From the NCBI GenBank assembly GCA_000940995.1, contig CP005973.1, positions 930,001-994,000 of the forward strand: a stretch of DNA of 64,000 nucleotides, given 5' to 3'. This stretch comes from Photobacterium gaetbulicola Gung47. Lineage in GTDB: Bacteria > Pseudomonadota > Gammaproteobacteria > Enterobacterales > Vibrionaceae. A program made the translations under genes and the position numbers. The notes below the pieces were generated by a model. The model saw nothing but the letters and a program-made list of their open reading frames with translations. It searched no databases and was not told the origin of the DNA. The first letter of the stretch is position 1. The number at the start of each line of letters is the position of its first letter. This document shows positions 50,622 to 60,057 of this stretch, piece after piece.

Positions 50622-51584
50622 ATGAAGAAAAGACACAACCTACTTCCATCATCTTTAAATGGGTTAAGAGTATTTGAAGCCTCTGCAAGACACCTGAGTT
50701 TTACACTTGCCGCAGAGGAACTCAATGTGACGCAAAGTGCGGTCAGCAGGCAAATCAGACAGTTAGAGGATAAACTTGGTTTCTCACTGTTTATTCGCCA
50801 CCACCGCTCACTGGAGCTGTCAGCCCAAGGAAAAGAAATCGCTCTGCTGCTTACCCGCCAATACAGCGAACTAAACCAAACCATCCGCCAATTGAAAACG
50901 AAGGAAACGGGCACTTTGCGAGTGCAGGTTGCAATGAGTTTCGCTGTACGTTGGCTGATTCCCCGTTTGCATTCTTTTAAGTCACTCAACCCAGATGTCA
51001 ACATTATATTGTCGTCCAGTATGGGACATGACAATGAACTCTTACACTTAGAAGAGGATGACTATGATATAGCGATATATAACGTCCCTGAAGTCCATCA
51101 AAGCAGCAACATGCCGACTTTTCTCAGAAAAGAGTACTTGGCACCCGTCTATTCTGAACTCTTGACCAAAACCGACGAGCCAATCGATGTGGACAAGCTC
51201 ATCACTAACTACCCTCGATTACACCCGACCCCCGACCAATCTGACTGGCGAGAGTGGCTTAGCCGAAATGGGCGAAGCGATCAGATAAAAAAAGACGGTC
51301 TAACCTTCAATACCTTGGATATGGCTTTAACTTCCTGCTTTGCGGGCCAGGGCGTCACCATTACCGATCTGATGCTGGTCGTCCATGAATTGCAGCAAGG
51401 CTATTTGAAACTGCCTACCGGGGCGACTATCGTCACCAACAACACCTGGCAGTATTACTATCAAACCATCAGCAAGGGTGACACCGTCACGCGATTTATT
51501 GACTGGATGGTTGAAGAAGATAGGAAGGACATGGCCGCGCTAACCTGTATGGCCGAGCAGCACGGCTGGAAAATCATCGATTGA
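50622..51584 (+). CDS. LysR-family regulator, GcvA-like
   Basis: About 320 residues. Helix-turn-helix 'SFTLAAEELNVTQSAVSRQI' in a GcvA/AmpR-type N-terminus 'LNGLRVFEASARHLSF'. Effector domain with 'RVQVAMSFAVRWLIPRL', characteristic of the GcvA subgroup. I choose ATG 50622, where family similarity begins (MKKRHNLLPSSLNGL). ATG 50571 is also in frame. Divergent to the MATE gene and convergent to etfA. Confidence 0.88.
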   Translation: MKKRHNLLPSSLNGLRVFEASARHLSFTLAAEELNVTQSAVSRQIRQLEDKLGFSLFIRHHRSLELSAQGKEIALLLTRQYSELNQTIRQLKTKETGTLRVQVAMSFAVRWLIPRLHSFKSLNPDVNIILSSSMGHDNELLHLEEDDYDIAIYNVPEVHQSSNMPTFLRKEYLAPVYSELLTKTDEPIDVDKLITNYPRLHPTPDQSDWREWLSRNGRSDQIKKDGLTFNTLDMALTSCFAGQGVTITDLMLVVHELQQGYLKLPTGATIVTNNTWQYYYQTISKGDTVTRFIDWMVEEDRKDMAALTCMAEQHGWKIID

Positions 51585-51611
51585 TTTCAAATAAGTGTGT
51601 TTTTGAGCAAC

Positions 51612-52541
51612 TCACACTGACTCAATCAGCTCAGGCAGGATGTCAAAAAGATCACCGACCAATCCATAATCAGCGATCTCAAAAATCGGCGCTTCAGGAT
51701 CACTGTTGATAGCAACAATCACTTTGGCATCTTTCATGCCGGCGAGGTGTTGAATAGCACCGGAAATGCCTATTGCAATATATAATTCCGGGGCCACAAT
51801 TTTACCTGTCTGGCCAACCTGGTAATCATTGGAAATAAAACCGGCATCTACAGCCGCCCGAGAGGCGCCAATTGCCCCTCCGAGTTTATCGGCTAGTTGC
51901 TCGATCAAAGCAAAATTCTCTCTGCTGCCGAGCGCCCTGCCGCCCGATACGACAACACGGGCAGCGGTTAACTCAGGCCTTTCACTTTCCGATGCCTGAC
52001 ATCCGACAAACTCACTCAATTTATTATCAATCGAAATATCTAACTGTTTCTGATCTGCTCGGCCGCTACCCATCGGGGCCGCATCAAATGCCGAACCACG
52101 AACAGTGATTATCTTTGTGGGATCAGTGCTGCGCACTCTTGCCAGTGCATTACCGGCATAGATGGGCCTGATAACCGTATCCTCACTTTCTATAGCGATA
52201 ACATCAGACAGCATGCCAACATCCAACAACGCAGCCACACGAGGCATTACGTTTTTTCCAAACGTCGTGGCCGATGCCAGGATATGGCTATAATCAGAGG
52301 CTATTTCGGAAATTAACAATGCACTGTTTTCCGCCAGCTGATGCTCATACTCTGGCTTATCAGCAACCATGACCTGGCTGACGCCTTCTATATTTGACGC
52401 ATCTTCAACAACCAAGTGACATTGATAGCCAATAACCAATACATCAATAGCCATATCAAATGATCTAGCCGCCCCAACCGCCTTCAGTGTTTCCCCACCC
52501 AAGCGCTCATTATCATGCTCTGCAATGACTAGTACCCGCAT
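51612..52541 (-). CDS. etfA: Electron-transfer flavoprotein alpha subunit
   Basis: 309 residues, FAD/AMP-binding. C-terminal FAD domain with 'VVSGGRALGSRENFALIEQLADKLGGAIGASRAAVDAG', 'QVGQTGKIVAPELYIAIGISGAIQHLAGM' and the 'INSDPEAPIFEIADYGLVGDL' end. Accepts electrons from acyl-CoA dehydrogenases in the cytosol. Overlaps or abuts the end of etfB (shared base at 52541). Confidence 0.95.
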   Translation of the reverse strand: MRVLVIAEHDNERLGGETLKAVGAARSFDMAIDVLVIGYQCHLVVEDASNIEGVSQVMVADKPEYEHQLAENSALLISEIASDYSHILASATTFGKNVMPRVAALLDVGMLSDVIAIESEDTVIRPIYAGNALARVRSTDPTKIITVRGSAFDAAPMGSGRADQKQLDISIDNKLSEFVGCQASESERPELTAARVVVSGGRALGSRENFALIEQLADKLGGAIGASRAAVDAGFISNDYQVGQTGKIVAPELYIAIGISGAIQHLAGMKDAKVIVAINSDPEAPIFEIADYGLVGDLFDILPELIESV

Positions 52542-53314
52542 TAGATCACCTTCGCACTATTTTTGAGTTTATCGACAAGCTCTGCCACTGAGCCAACCTT
52601 CACTCCGCCAGAACGCGGCTTCGGCGCCATTATCTCAATCACCTCTTGGTGGTTCTTGATTGTTGCCCCGAGCGCTTCCGGGGTCATTACATCAAGAGGC
52701 TTTTTCTTTGCTTTCATGATGTTGGGTAATGATGCATAACGAGGTTCATTTAGCCGCAAGTCTGTACTCAATACTGCCGGCAAGGCCAATTGCAGCGTTT
52801 CCAATCCTCCATCTACTTCCCGGGTTACTTTCACTACTCGTTTACCATCAATAGTGACACCGTCACCCATCAGCTCAACATTCGAAGCAAATGTACCCTG
52901 CGGATATCCCAGCAAGGCTGACAACATTTGTGCCACCTGATTGTTGTCAGTATCTATCGATTGCTTACCCAGGATAATCAACTCGGGTTGGTCTTGCTTG
53001 ACTAAAGCCGCTAATAATTTCGCCACGGATAAAGGCTCAATCACGGCATCACATTCAATGTGAATTGCCCTGTCGGCACCCAATGCCAAAGCCGTTCTTA
53101 ATTGTTCTTGGCAAGCAACCTCTCCGGCAGAAATGACCACCACTTCATCAGCCTGGCCCGCTTCTCGCAGCCGTATCGCTTCCTCTACCGCAATTTCACA
53201 AAACGGATTCATGGCCATTTTCACGTTGGCGGTTTCAACGCCGGAGCCGTCAGTTTTTACTCTTACCTTAACGTAAGGATCAATGACACGCTTAATCGCA
53301 ACATATACTTTCAC
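52541..53314 (-). CDS. etfB: Electron-transfer flavoprotein beta subunit
   Basis: About 257 residues: 'NPFCEIAVEEAIRLRE', 'ELIILGKQSIDTDNNQVAQMLSALLG' and 'PRYASLPNIMKAKKKPL' are all typical. Partner of EtfA. I start at GTG 53314, with AAGGAAG in good position; the in-frame GTG 53320 is too close to it. Confidence 0.95.
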   Translation of the reverse strand: MKVYVAIKRVIDPYVKVRVKTDGSGVETANVKMAMNPFCEIAVEEAIRLREAGQADEVVVISAGEVACQEQLRTALALGADRAIHIECDAVIEPLSVAKLLAALVKQDQPELIILGKQSIDTDNNQVAQMLSALLGYPQGTFASNVELMGDGVTIDGKRVVKVTREVDGGLETLQLALPAVLSTDLRLNEPRYASLPNIMKAKKKPLDVMTPEALGATIKNHQEVIEIMAPKPRSGGVKVGSVAELVDKLKNSAKVI

Positions 53315-53375
53315 AAGCACTTCCTTATCAAACCAAAGCGCTAACGCCTTGCAATTGATTTATTCTTTGAGCCTA

Positions 53376-53398
53376 GTTGAGTTTACGTTTACGTCAAC
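53376..53398. promoter_or_regulatory. Candidate operator between etfBA and ETF-QO genes
   Basis: GTTGA at 53376-53380 mirrors TCAAC at 53394-53398 around TTTACGTTTACG. It sits in the divergent spacer, between the starts of etfB and the ETF-QO gene. It resembles, as far as I recall, sites of the MerR-type LiuR regulator of branched-chain amino-acid catabolism; unverified. Confidence 0.4.
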
Positions 53399-53442
53399 TG
53401 GACTATATTTTAACCAAGCGCAGTTCAGTTAGGGATTGAAGC

Positions 53443-55101
53443 ATGAGTTCAGAACAACAAAGAGAAAGCATGTCATTTGATGTTGTGATTGTTGGCGCTG
53501 GCCCTGCCGGTTTGTCTGCAGCCTGCCGTCTAATGCAGCTTGCCAACGAGAATGAACACCCCCTCTCAGTCTGTGTGGTCGAAAAAGGGGCAGAGACTGG
53601 CAGCCATATCCTGTCTGGTGCGTTGTTCGAACACAAAGCATTGGATGAACTCTTCCCTGACTGGGAGCGCATGGAAGCCCCATTACACAACGCTGTGTCT
53701 GATGATAAGTTTTGCTATCTCACCAATGAATTCAATCACATCACCGTTGCAGAGCCACTGGTGCCAGAGACCCTACAGAATATCGGTAACTTTATAATTA
53801 GCCTGGGAAACCTATGCCGCTGGCTGGCAAAGCAAGCTGAAAATCTCGGTGTTGAAATCTTTCCCGGCTTCCCCGCCAACGAAATACTCTACAACAACCA
53901 GGGCGTTATCTCTGGAGTGCTGACCAAAGATATGGGCCTTGATAAACAAGGAGGGCAAAAAGCCACTTTCGAGCCCGGCATTGAACTTCGGGCCAAGTAC
54001 ACCATTTTTGCCGAAGGTGCCAGAGGACATTTGGGGAAGCAGCTTATCAAGCAATTCCACCTCGACCATGGCAAACAACCACAACATTATGCCTTAGGGC
54101 TTAAAGAGCTATGGGAAATTCCGCCAGAACATCATAAGCCCGGCCAAGTTATCCATGGTGTCGGATGGCCGCTCAGCCAAACCGGCGCGAATGGCGGCAG
54201 CTTTTTGTACCACCTCGACAACAATCAGGTCGCTGTCGGTTTAATTGTCGATCTGAACTATCACAACCCCTACCTCAGCCCTTTTGATGAGTTCCAGCAG
54301 CTGAAGCACCACCCCTTGTTTAGCCAGCACCTAGCCGGAGGTCATCGCATAGCCTTTGGAGCAAGGGCGATAGCCAAAGGGGGGCTCCCCTCATTGCCCA
54401 GGCAGCAATTTCCTGGAGGGCTATTGGTTGGCTGCGATGCAGGCACGCTAAATATGGCGAAGATAAAAGGAAGCCATACGGCTATGAAGTCCGGTATGAT
54501 TGCCGCAGAAGCGATTTTTCACGAACTAGAACAAGGTTTCCATCAGACCACGCCGGGGTATGACCAAATTTTCAGTCAATCTTGGTTATACGAGGAGCTG
54601 CACGACTCCCGTAATTTCGGGGCTGAGATCCATCGCTTTGGCACCTTAATCGGTGGAACCTTAGCGGCCATCGAGCAGAGGTGGTTCCGTAAATCGCTCA
54701 ATTGGACCCTGAAAGACGATAAACCTGATCATGAATGCCTGGAGCCCATTGCCAACCACCAGCCAATCAATTACCCGAAACCCGACGGCCAATTGAGCTT
54801 TGATAAAGCCTCATCAGTCTTTTTGTCTGGCACCCAACATGAAGAAAATCAGCCATGCCATTTGCTGCTCAGTGATGGTTCAATCCCGATTAACTTGCAC
54901 CTAGAGCGCTATGGAGAGCCCAGCCAACGCTACTGTCCTGCTGGGGTATATGAGATCATTGAAAAAGAAGGCAAGGCGGCATTTCAGATCAATGCCACCA
55001 ACTGTGTCCATTGTAAAACCTGTGATATCAAAGACCCTTCACAGAACATAACCTGGGTGCCTCCGGAAGGGGGCGGCGGACCAAATTATCCCAATATGTA
55101 A
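53443..55101 (+). CDS. ETF-ubiquinone oxidoreductase
   Basis: 552 residues. FAD-binding Rossmann motif at the N-terminus (DVVIVGAGPAGLSAACRL), ETF-QO central blocks (CVVEKGAETGSHILSGALF, FAEGARGHLGKQLIKQF) and the C-terminal [4Fe-4S] ferredoxin-like part: YCPAGVYEI, then NCVHCKTCDIKDPSQNITWV with the cysteine ligands. Transfers electrons from reduced ETF to ubiquinone at the inner membrane. Divergent from etfBA. Confidence 0.95.
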   Translation: MSSEQQRESMSFDVVIVGAGPAGLSAACRLMQLANENEHPLSVCVVEKGAETGSHILSGALFEHKALDELFPDWERMEAPLHNAVSDDKFCYLTNEFNHITVAEPLVPETLQNIGNFIISLGNLCRWLAKQAENLGVEIFPGFPANEILYNNQGVISGVLTKDMGLDKQGGQKATFEPGIELRAKYTIFAEGARGHLGKQLIKQFHLDHGKQPQHYALGLKELWEIPPEHHKPGQVIHGVGWPLSQTGANGGSFLYHLDNNQVAVGLIVDLNYHNPYLSPFDEFQQLKHHPLFSQHLAGGHRIAFGARAIAKGGLPSLPRQQFPGGLLVGCDAGTLNMAKIKGSHTAMKSGMIAAEAIFHELEQGFHQTTPGYDQIFSQSWLYEELHDSRNFGAEIHRFGTLIGGTLAAIEQRWFRKSLNWTLKDDKPDHECLEPIANHQPINYPKPDGQLSFDKASSVFLSGTQHEENQPCHLLLSDGSIPINLHLERYGEPSQRYCPAGVYEIIEKEGKAAFQINATNCVHCKTCDIKDPSQNITWVPPEGGGGPNYPNM

Positions 55102-55130
55102 GCCTTATGGGTCTTTGCAACAGGTTGGAA

Positions 55131-56156
55131 TTACTTAACCCAGCGGGTATTGCGCCACACCCCCTGCTGCTCGGGCGTCAGGAATGTCCAAACCACGATT
55201 CTAGTCAGCTTCTGCCCCTGGGCCATATCAATCGTTTTGACCTCTACCGCCCCAGCCTTTTTCAACTGCTTGTAGATGAGTGACAGATTGTCTTTTTTCG
55301 ATACCAAGGTGGTAAACCAGAAACACTGGCTGGATTTCTCCACACTTTGATTGATCATGCGCTTAATAAAAGCCGCTTCCCCTCCAGGACACCACAGTTC
55401 CGCTTTTTGCCCACCAAAGTTCAATACCGGCTTATTACCTTTCATTGCATTCGATGTTTTATTGCACTGAAAATCCTGCTTGCGTCCCCCTTTCTTTTCT
55501 GAGTTCGCCGCCAGATTTTTTACCTTTCTAGCACTGCCAGCCATCGCCTCTTCGAGTGAAGCATGAAACGGAGGATTACACATAGTGAAGTCGAAAAGAT
55601 CGCTGTCATTGATCATACCGGCAAAGATATGATCTGGGTTTTTCTGCAATCGACATTGAATCGCCCCTTTTAATGATGGGTTGGATTCAACAATGAACCT
55701 GGCCGACTTGATTGATACCGGATCAATGTCGGCAGCCACAAACTGCCAACCATATACGCGATGCCCAATGATCGGATAAACACAATTGGCGCCCGCCCCT
55801 ATGTCAATTCCCTTGATGGTTTTGCCCTTGGGAATTTTGCCGCCGTTAGAGTCAGCCAATAGATCGGCAATATAATGCAGATAATCCGCTCTGCCCGGAA
55901 TGGGCGGACACAGGAAACCAGCAGGAATATCCCAGTATGACACTGAATAGAAATGGCTCAGCAGGGCCCGATTAAGCATCTTAACCGCTTCAGGATCACT
56001 GAAATTAACCGACAAATCACCATAAGGGTTCTTCGCGACAAACGGTGATAATTCGGGACAGCTTTGGATTAGCTTGTCAAAATCATAACGGGCTCGATGA
56101 GGGTTTCGAGGATGCAGCCCCTTGCTCGGCGCTTTCTGCTTATGTTTTTGTGCCAT
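55131..56156 (-). CDS. rlmF: 23S rRNA (adenine-1618-N6)-methyltransferase RlmF
   Basis: 341 residues. N-terminal 'GLHPRNPHRARYDFDKLIQ', SAM motif 'IKGIDIGAGANCVYPIIG' and the catalytic motif 'MCNPPFH' (NPPF-type N6-adenine methylase), all diagnostic of RlmF/YbiN. Methylates A1618 of 23S rRNA. Start ATG 56156. Confidence 0.95.
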   Translation of the reverse strand: MAQKHKQKAPSKGLHPRNPHRARYDFDKLIQSCPELSPFVAKNPYGDLSVNFSDPEAVKMLNRALLSHFYSVSYWDIPAGFLCPPIPGRADYLHYIADLLADSNGGKIPKGKTIKGIDIGAGANCVYPIIGHRVYGWQFVAADIDPVSIKSARFIVESNPSLKGAIQCRLQKNPDHIFAGMINDSDLFDFTMCNPPFHASLEEAMAGSARKVKNLAANSEKKGGRKQDFQCNKTSNAMKGNKPVLNFGGQKAELWCPGGEAAFIKRMINQSVEKSSQCFWFTTLVSKKDNLSLIYKQLKKAGAVEVKTIDMAQGQKLTRIVVWTFLTPEQQGVWRNTRWVK

Positions 56157-56402
56157 ATCGCTTTTCTATTTGAGTCAAAGTCGGCCTGATGCCAAAAAGA
56201 GAAGTATCCTACTTGAATCTGCCCCACCTTGGAACCGACAATACGCGCCCCTGGGCAATTAACCAGCAGACCGCTGATATATTCTCTCTTGCTTCAGCCC
56301 ATCGCCACCGTAGCAAGAAGTGATATGACAATATCCCCAAGACAGAGAATGTTAGGCAAGGCGACAACCACACCGGGATCCTCCCCTTGCCATCAGTTAT
56401 AC

Positions 56403-57176
56403 CTATTGATCTTCTTGTTTCTTAGCTGAGGCCATCACATTGCTAAATTTGTCTACCAAGTCTATTGGCATCGGGAAGACAATTGTCGTGGTTCTATCAT
56501 TGGAAATTTCCGTCAGCGTCTGCATATAACGCAGCTGCACCGCATTGGGTGCCTGATTGAGGACATCGGCGGCCTCTCGTAATTTGGCCGATGCCTCCAG
56601 TTCACCAATAGCATGTATGACCTTCGCACGGCGTGAACGCTCCGCCTCGGCTTGGCGTGCCAGAGCGCGTACCATACTGTCATCAAGATCCACATGCTTG
56701 ATTTCCACATTGGCAACTTTTATTCCCCAATTGTCCGTATGCTGATCCAAAATCGCCTGCAGATCTTTGTTCAGCTCGTCACGGGCCGAGAGTAATTCAT
56801 CCAGCTCATGCTGACCGAGCACAGAGCGCAGCGTGGTCTGGGAAAGCTGGCTCGTCGCTTCAAGGTAATTTTCCACATTATTGATAGCCATTTTTGGATC
56901 AACGACCCGGAAATACACTACCGCATTCACTTTAACCGAGACGTTATCACGAGTGATCAAATCCTGAGTAGGGACATCCAATACAATCGTCCTCAGGTCA
57001 ACCCGTACCATTTGCTGAATGACTGGGATAATGATGATAAGCCCCGGCCCCTTTACCTGGTAAAAACGCCCAAGTAAGAATACAACTGCACGCTCGTACT
57101 CTCGGAGCACTCTGAACATGCTAACAATTAGCACGAACACCAATACAATAATCGTTGCTAATGAGTATGTGATCAT
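56403..57176 (-). CDS. Slipin / SPFH-domain protein (stomatin-like)
   Basis: About 257 residues. One N-terminal membrane helix (TYSLATIIVLVFVLIVSMF) and an SPFH domain ('YERAVVFLLGRFYQVKGPGL', 'TQDLITRDNVSVKVNAVVYFRV', 'EAERSRRAKVIHAIGE'). Forms oligomers in membrane microdomains. Paired with the NfeD protease encoded next to it, as in many bacteria and archaea; the pair likely controls membrane-protein quality. Start ATG 57176 with AAGGAT eight bases upstream; ATG 57212 is also in frame but has no good site. Confidence 0.9.
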   Translation of the reverse strand: MITYSLATIIVLVFVLIVSMFRVLREYERAVVFLLGRFYQVKGPGLIIIIPVIQQMVRVDLRTIVLDVPTQDLITRDNVSVKVNAVVYFRVVDPKMAINNVENYLEATSQLSQTTLRSVLGQHELDELLSARDELNKDLQAILDQHTDNWGIKVANVEIKHVDLDDSMVRALARQAEAERSRRAKVIHAIGELEASAKLREAADVLNQAPNAVQLRYMQTLTEISNDRTTTIVFPMPIDLVDKFSNVMASAKKQEDQ

Positions 57177-57219
57177 ATTATTTATCCTTATAAAAAGGGG
57201 GATACCAAACACATTCGAT

Positions 57220-58614
57220 TCATTTTGAACGTTGATTAACTTCTAAGCACAGGCCATTGATTTGCACCACCGTTACCCTGTCACCCTTAACCAATGGTGC
57301 ATCACAGTTGGCCTGCCAAATCTCGCCTTCCACCAGCACACGACCGCTGCCAGGAAAACCACTGACAACAACAGCTTCCCGCCCCAACAATGCTTCCATC
57401 CCCGTAGTCACAGGCTTGCGCCTTGCTTTAAGCAAGAGCGTGAGGATCACAAAGGTAAATAAGGCCGAAACGACTGTCAGTCCAACAATGAGTGGAATAG
57501 CAATTTGATAACCCGGCGTTTCTGTATCCATCAGCATCACCGAGCCAAGAGCAAAGGCTACAATTCCGCCAAGCCCGAGAATACCAAAGCTCGGACTGAA
57601 GGCCTCGGCGACCATGAGCGCAATGCCCAATAACAGTAGCCCTAGACCAGCATAGCTCACCGGGAGCATTTGTAAGGAGTACATCGCCAGCAGCAGACAG
57701 ATTCCCCCTAACACCCCCGGCAATCCGACACCGGGATTGTAAAATTCCAGCAACAAGCCGTAGATACCAATCAGCATCAAGATGTAGGCAACGTTGGGGT
57801 TGGTAATAACGGACAGTAGCTTGAAGCGCCAATCTTGCTCACGCTCGATATAAGCGACATTGGCGAGCTCAATCTTCGCTTCGAGACCGTTGATAATCAC
57901 CGTTCGCCCATTCGACTGGCGGATCAACCCGTCGAGATCAGACGCAAGGAAGTCAATCACATTCAGCTCTAGCGCCTTTTCGGCATCGATACTGGCCGCT
58001 TCTGTGACTGCCGTTTCTGCCCACTCTTCGTTGCGTCCATGCAATTTCGCCAAACCACGAATGTATGCCCGGGCATCGTTAATCACTTTTTTCTCCATTG
58101 CCGTTTTGGCTGTGACTTTTTCGTCACTATCAGCAGCCTCGCCGTCTTCATCACTGCCGGAGGATTGTGGCTCTTTATCTTTTTTCGGAGCAAACGGATT
58201 TCCCCCAGAGTCATCTGGGTCTTTACCTCCCGGCGCAGTCAGGGAAACGGGGGTGGCTGCGCCAAGATTCGTTCCCGGCGCCATGGCCGCAATATGACTT
58301 GCAAGCAGAATGTATGTCCCGGCACTGGCCGCGCGTGCCCCCGCAGGGCCTACCCAGGTAGCGACAGGTAAGGGAGACGTGGTGATCGCCCGGATGATAT
58401 CTCGCATCGAGGTATCCAAGCCACCGGGGGTATCAACCTTCAAAACGATAAAGCTTGCCTGCTCTTTGTGTGCCTGCTCAATTTCTCGTGACACATAATC
58501 ACTGGTTGCCGGCCCTATACCTCCGGAAATTTCAATCACCCATACATTTTGTGCCAATACGGGCTGACTAAAACACCAGATGCTCAGTGCAGCTAACATC
58601 GCCAACACTTTCAT
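57220..58614 (-). CDS. NfeD-family membrane serine protease
   Basis: 464 residues. Signal peptide (MKVLAMLAALSIWCFSQPVLA), a ClpP-like protease domain (FIVLKVDTPGGLDTSMRDIIRAI, then VGPAGARAASAGTYILLASHI with the nucleophilic Ser), an acidic low-complexity insert (about residues 130-165, DEDGEAADSDEK), four to five membrane helices and the soluble OB-fold NfeD domain at the C-terminus (LLGREAVVVSGFPGSGRVLVEGEIWQA). It cleaves stomatin-like partners in archaea. Upstream of and cotranscribed with the slipin gene. Confidence 0.9.
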   Translation of the reverse strand: MKVLAMLAALSIWCFSQPVLAQNVWVIEISGGIGPATSDYVSREIEQAHKEQASFIVLKVDTPGGLDTSMRDIIRAITTSPLPVATWVGPAGARAASAGTYILLASHIAAMAPGTNLGAATPVSLTAPGGKDPDDSGGNPFAPKKDKEPQSSGSDEDGEAADSDEKVTAKTAMEKKVINDARAYIRGLAKLHGRNEEWAETAVTEAASIDAEKALELNVIDFLASDLDGLIRQSNGRTVIINGLEAKIELANVAYIEREQDWRFKLLSVITNPNVAYILMLIGIYGLLLEFYNPGVGLPGVLGGICLLLAMYSLQMLPVSYAGLGLLLLGIALMVAEAFSPSFGILGLGGIVAFALGSVMLMDTETPGYQIAIPLIVGLTVVSALFTFVILTLLLKARRKPVTTGMEALLGREAVVVSGFPGSGRVLVEGEIWQANCDAPLVKGDRVTVVQINGLCLEVNQRSK

Positions 58615-58901
58615 ACACCCTCCTCGTGAAAACTGGCCGTAACACAGATATCAATGCCATCGAGCCAACTCTTGGTGCTCATTAAGGTATTAACCAATTT
58701 TGCTAATAAGCATAGCTCATTGACTTCATTGACTAAGCATCATCGCTGCTAATGCGCTTAAAATTGGCAAGCATAGTTGACAGACGAAGGAGTAACAGGA
58801 AGAGTTAGCAGCAGGGCTAAATGACAAACTTGTGAACCTTGCATGATGTTTATACTTACCAAATTGCAAACTTAGAGCTCTATGTAGAGTAAGGGCACCC
58901 T

Positions 58902-59996
58902 ATGCAAGCAGTTTGTCACTCCGTGCTATCTCTGTGGCTGTTTTTTTGTAGTCTTATTGCTGTCACCCTGCCAACTTTTGCCTCCGACAAAATATCAGTC
59001 AGCGTTGGCACTTATCATTGCCCTCCTTTTGTCATTGAAAGTGAAACAGAAACTCCGATAGGCCTGAGTATTTTTCTGTGGGAACAAATTGCGGCTGAGC
59101 TGAATCTGAATTATGAATTCAGCCATCATGAGCTAGGTGAGCTGTTGGATAATGTCAGTAACAACAAACTCAATATCGGCGTGTCATGTATATCCATAAC
59201 ACCCGAGCGTGAAGAAATACTCGATTTCTCACACTCATTTTATGAAACCCACCTTGCTATAGCGGTTAAGCAACAAGGTCATCTGTCGACCATCAAGAAC
59301 ATCATAACCAATAGAAAACTGCTTCTTGTCCTAGGCTTCATCTGTATTGTTGCCAGCCTTGTTGGCGGCTTCTATTACTTACTAGAACACAAGGTTAACG
59401 ATAAACTTTATTCTATGCGGTCGAACAAAGCCCAGATGATTGAAGGTTTTATACTCGGGCTATTATTTATTACAAAAGGCCCCTTTAACTACTTCGAATT
59501 TAAAACCCTGACAGGTCGTATTTTGACTGTCTTCCTCGCCATATTTACCACTTTTTTCATTGCCAGTGTCACCGCCATTCTCGCCAGTACATTTACTCTC
59601 GGCCTCCTGAGCAGCGACATCAAAGGTCCCAATGACTTGGCGAACATCGCCGTGGGAGCAAAGTTAAAATCCACCTCCTCTCTCTTTCTGACTAACCACA
59701 GCATTGTCCACCGTACTTACCAAGATATCGATAAGTTACTCACAGCCTTGGATAGTGGCCAAGTGGAAGCTATTGTCGCCGACGATGCAGTTTTGAAATA
59801 TTTAATCAAAAAGGGAAAAGAAAAAGGAGACTATCAAACACTCTCGGTGTTGCCTTACCAATTCGAAAAACAAAATTATGGCTTGATCATCGAAAACAAC
59901 AGCCCTCATCGTGAAAAATTGAACCGAGCCTTATTAAGAATACGAAAGAGTCCAGGCTGGCGTCACGCTCTCAGCGAGTACTTTGCCGAACATTAA
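58902..59996 (+). CDS. Bacterial ionotropic glutamate receptor-like channel (GluR0-type)
   Basis: 364 residues. Signal peptide (LSLWLFFCSLIAVTLPTFA), then a type-3 solute-binding domain interrupted by a pore: S1 30-135 (CPPFVIESE, later SISITPEREEILDFSHSFY; R103 equals the Arg that binds the alpha-carboxylate), M1 at 139-161 (KLLLVLGFICIVASLVGGFYYL), P-loop at about 176-206, M3 at 207-234 (FTTFFIASVTAILASTFTL), S2 240-364 with the second ligand block (VEAIVADDAVLKYL). The plan is that of GluR0. The TVGYG-type potassium filter is absent. Ligand and ion are unknown. Monocistronic. Confidence 0.85.
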   Translation: MQAVCHSVLSLWLFFCSLIAVTLPTFASDKISVSVGTYHCPPFVIESETETPIGLSIFLWEQIAAELNLNYEFSHHELGELLDNVSNNKLNIGVSCISITPEREEILDFSHSFYETHLAIAVKQQGHLSTIKNIITNRKLLLVLGFICIVASLVGGFYYLLEHKVNDKLYSMRSNKAQMIEGFILGLLFITKGPFNYFEFKTLTGRILTVFLAIFTTFFIASVTAILASTFTLGLLSSDIKGPNDLANIAVGAKLKSTSSLFLTNHSIVHRTYQDIDKLLTALDSGQVEAIVADDAVLKYLIKKGKEKGDYQTLSVLPYQFEKQNYGLIIENNSPHREKLNRALLRIRKSPGWRHALSEYFAEH

Positions 59997-60020
59997 AAAA
60001 AAGCGCTCGTAAGAGCGCTA
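59995..60020 (-). terminator. Terminator of viaA
   Basis: Stem AGCGCTC (60002-60008) with GAGCGCT (60013-60019). On the minus strand a T-run follows (A-run 59995-60002). It overlaps the end of the convergent channel gene. Confidence 0.8.
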
Positions 60021-60057
60021 AAAAGCCAAGACAACTAAACGTTTCAAACTAGGCTGC

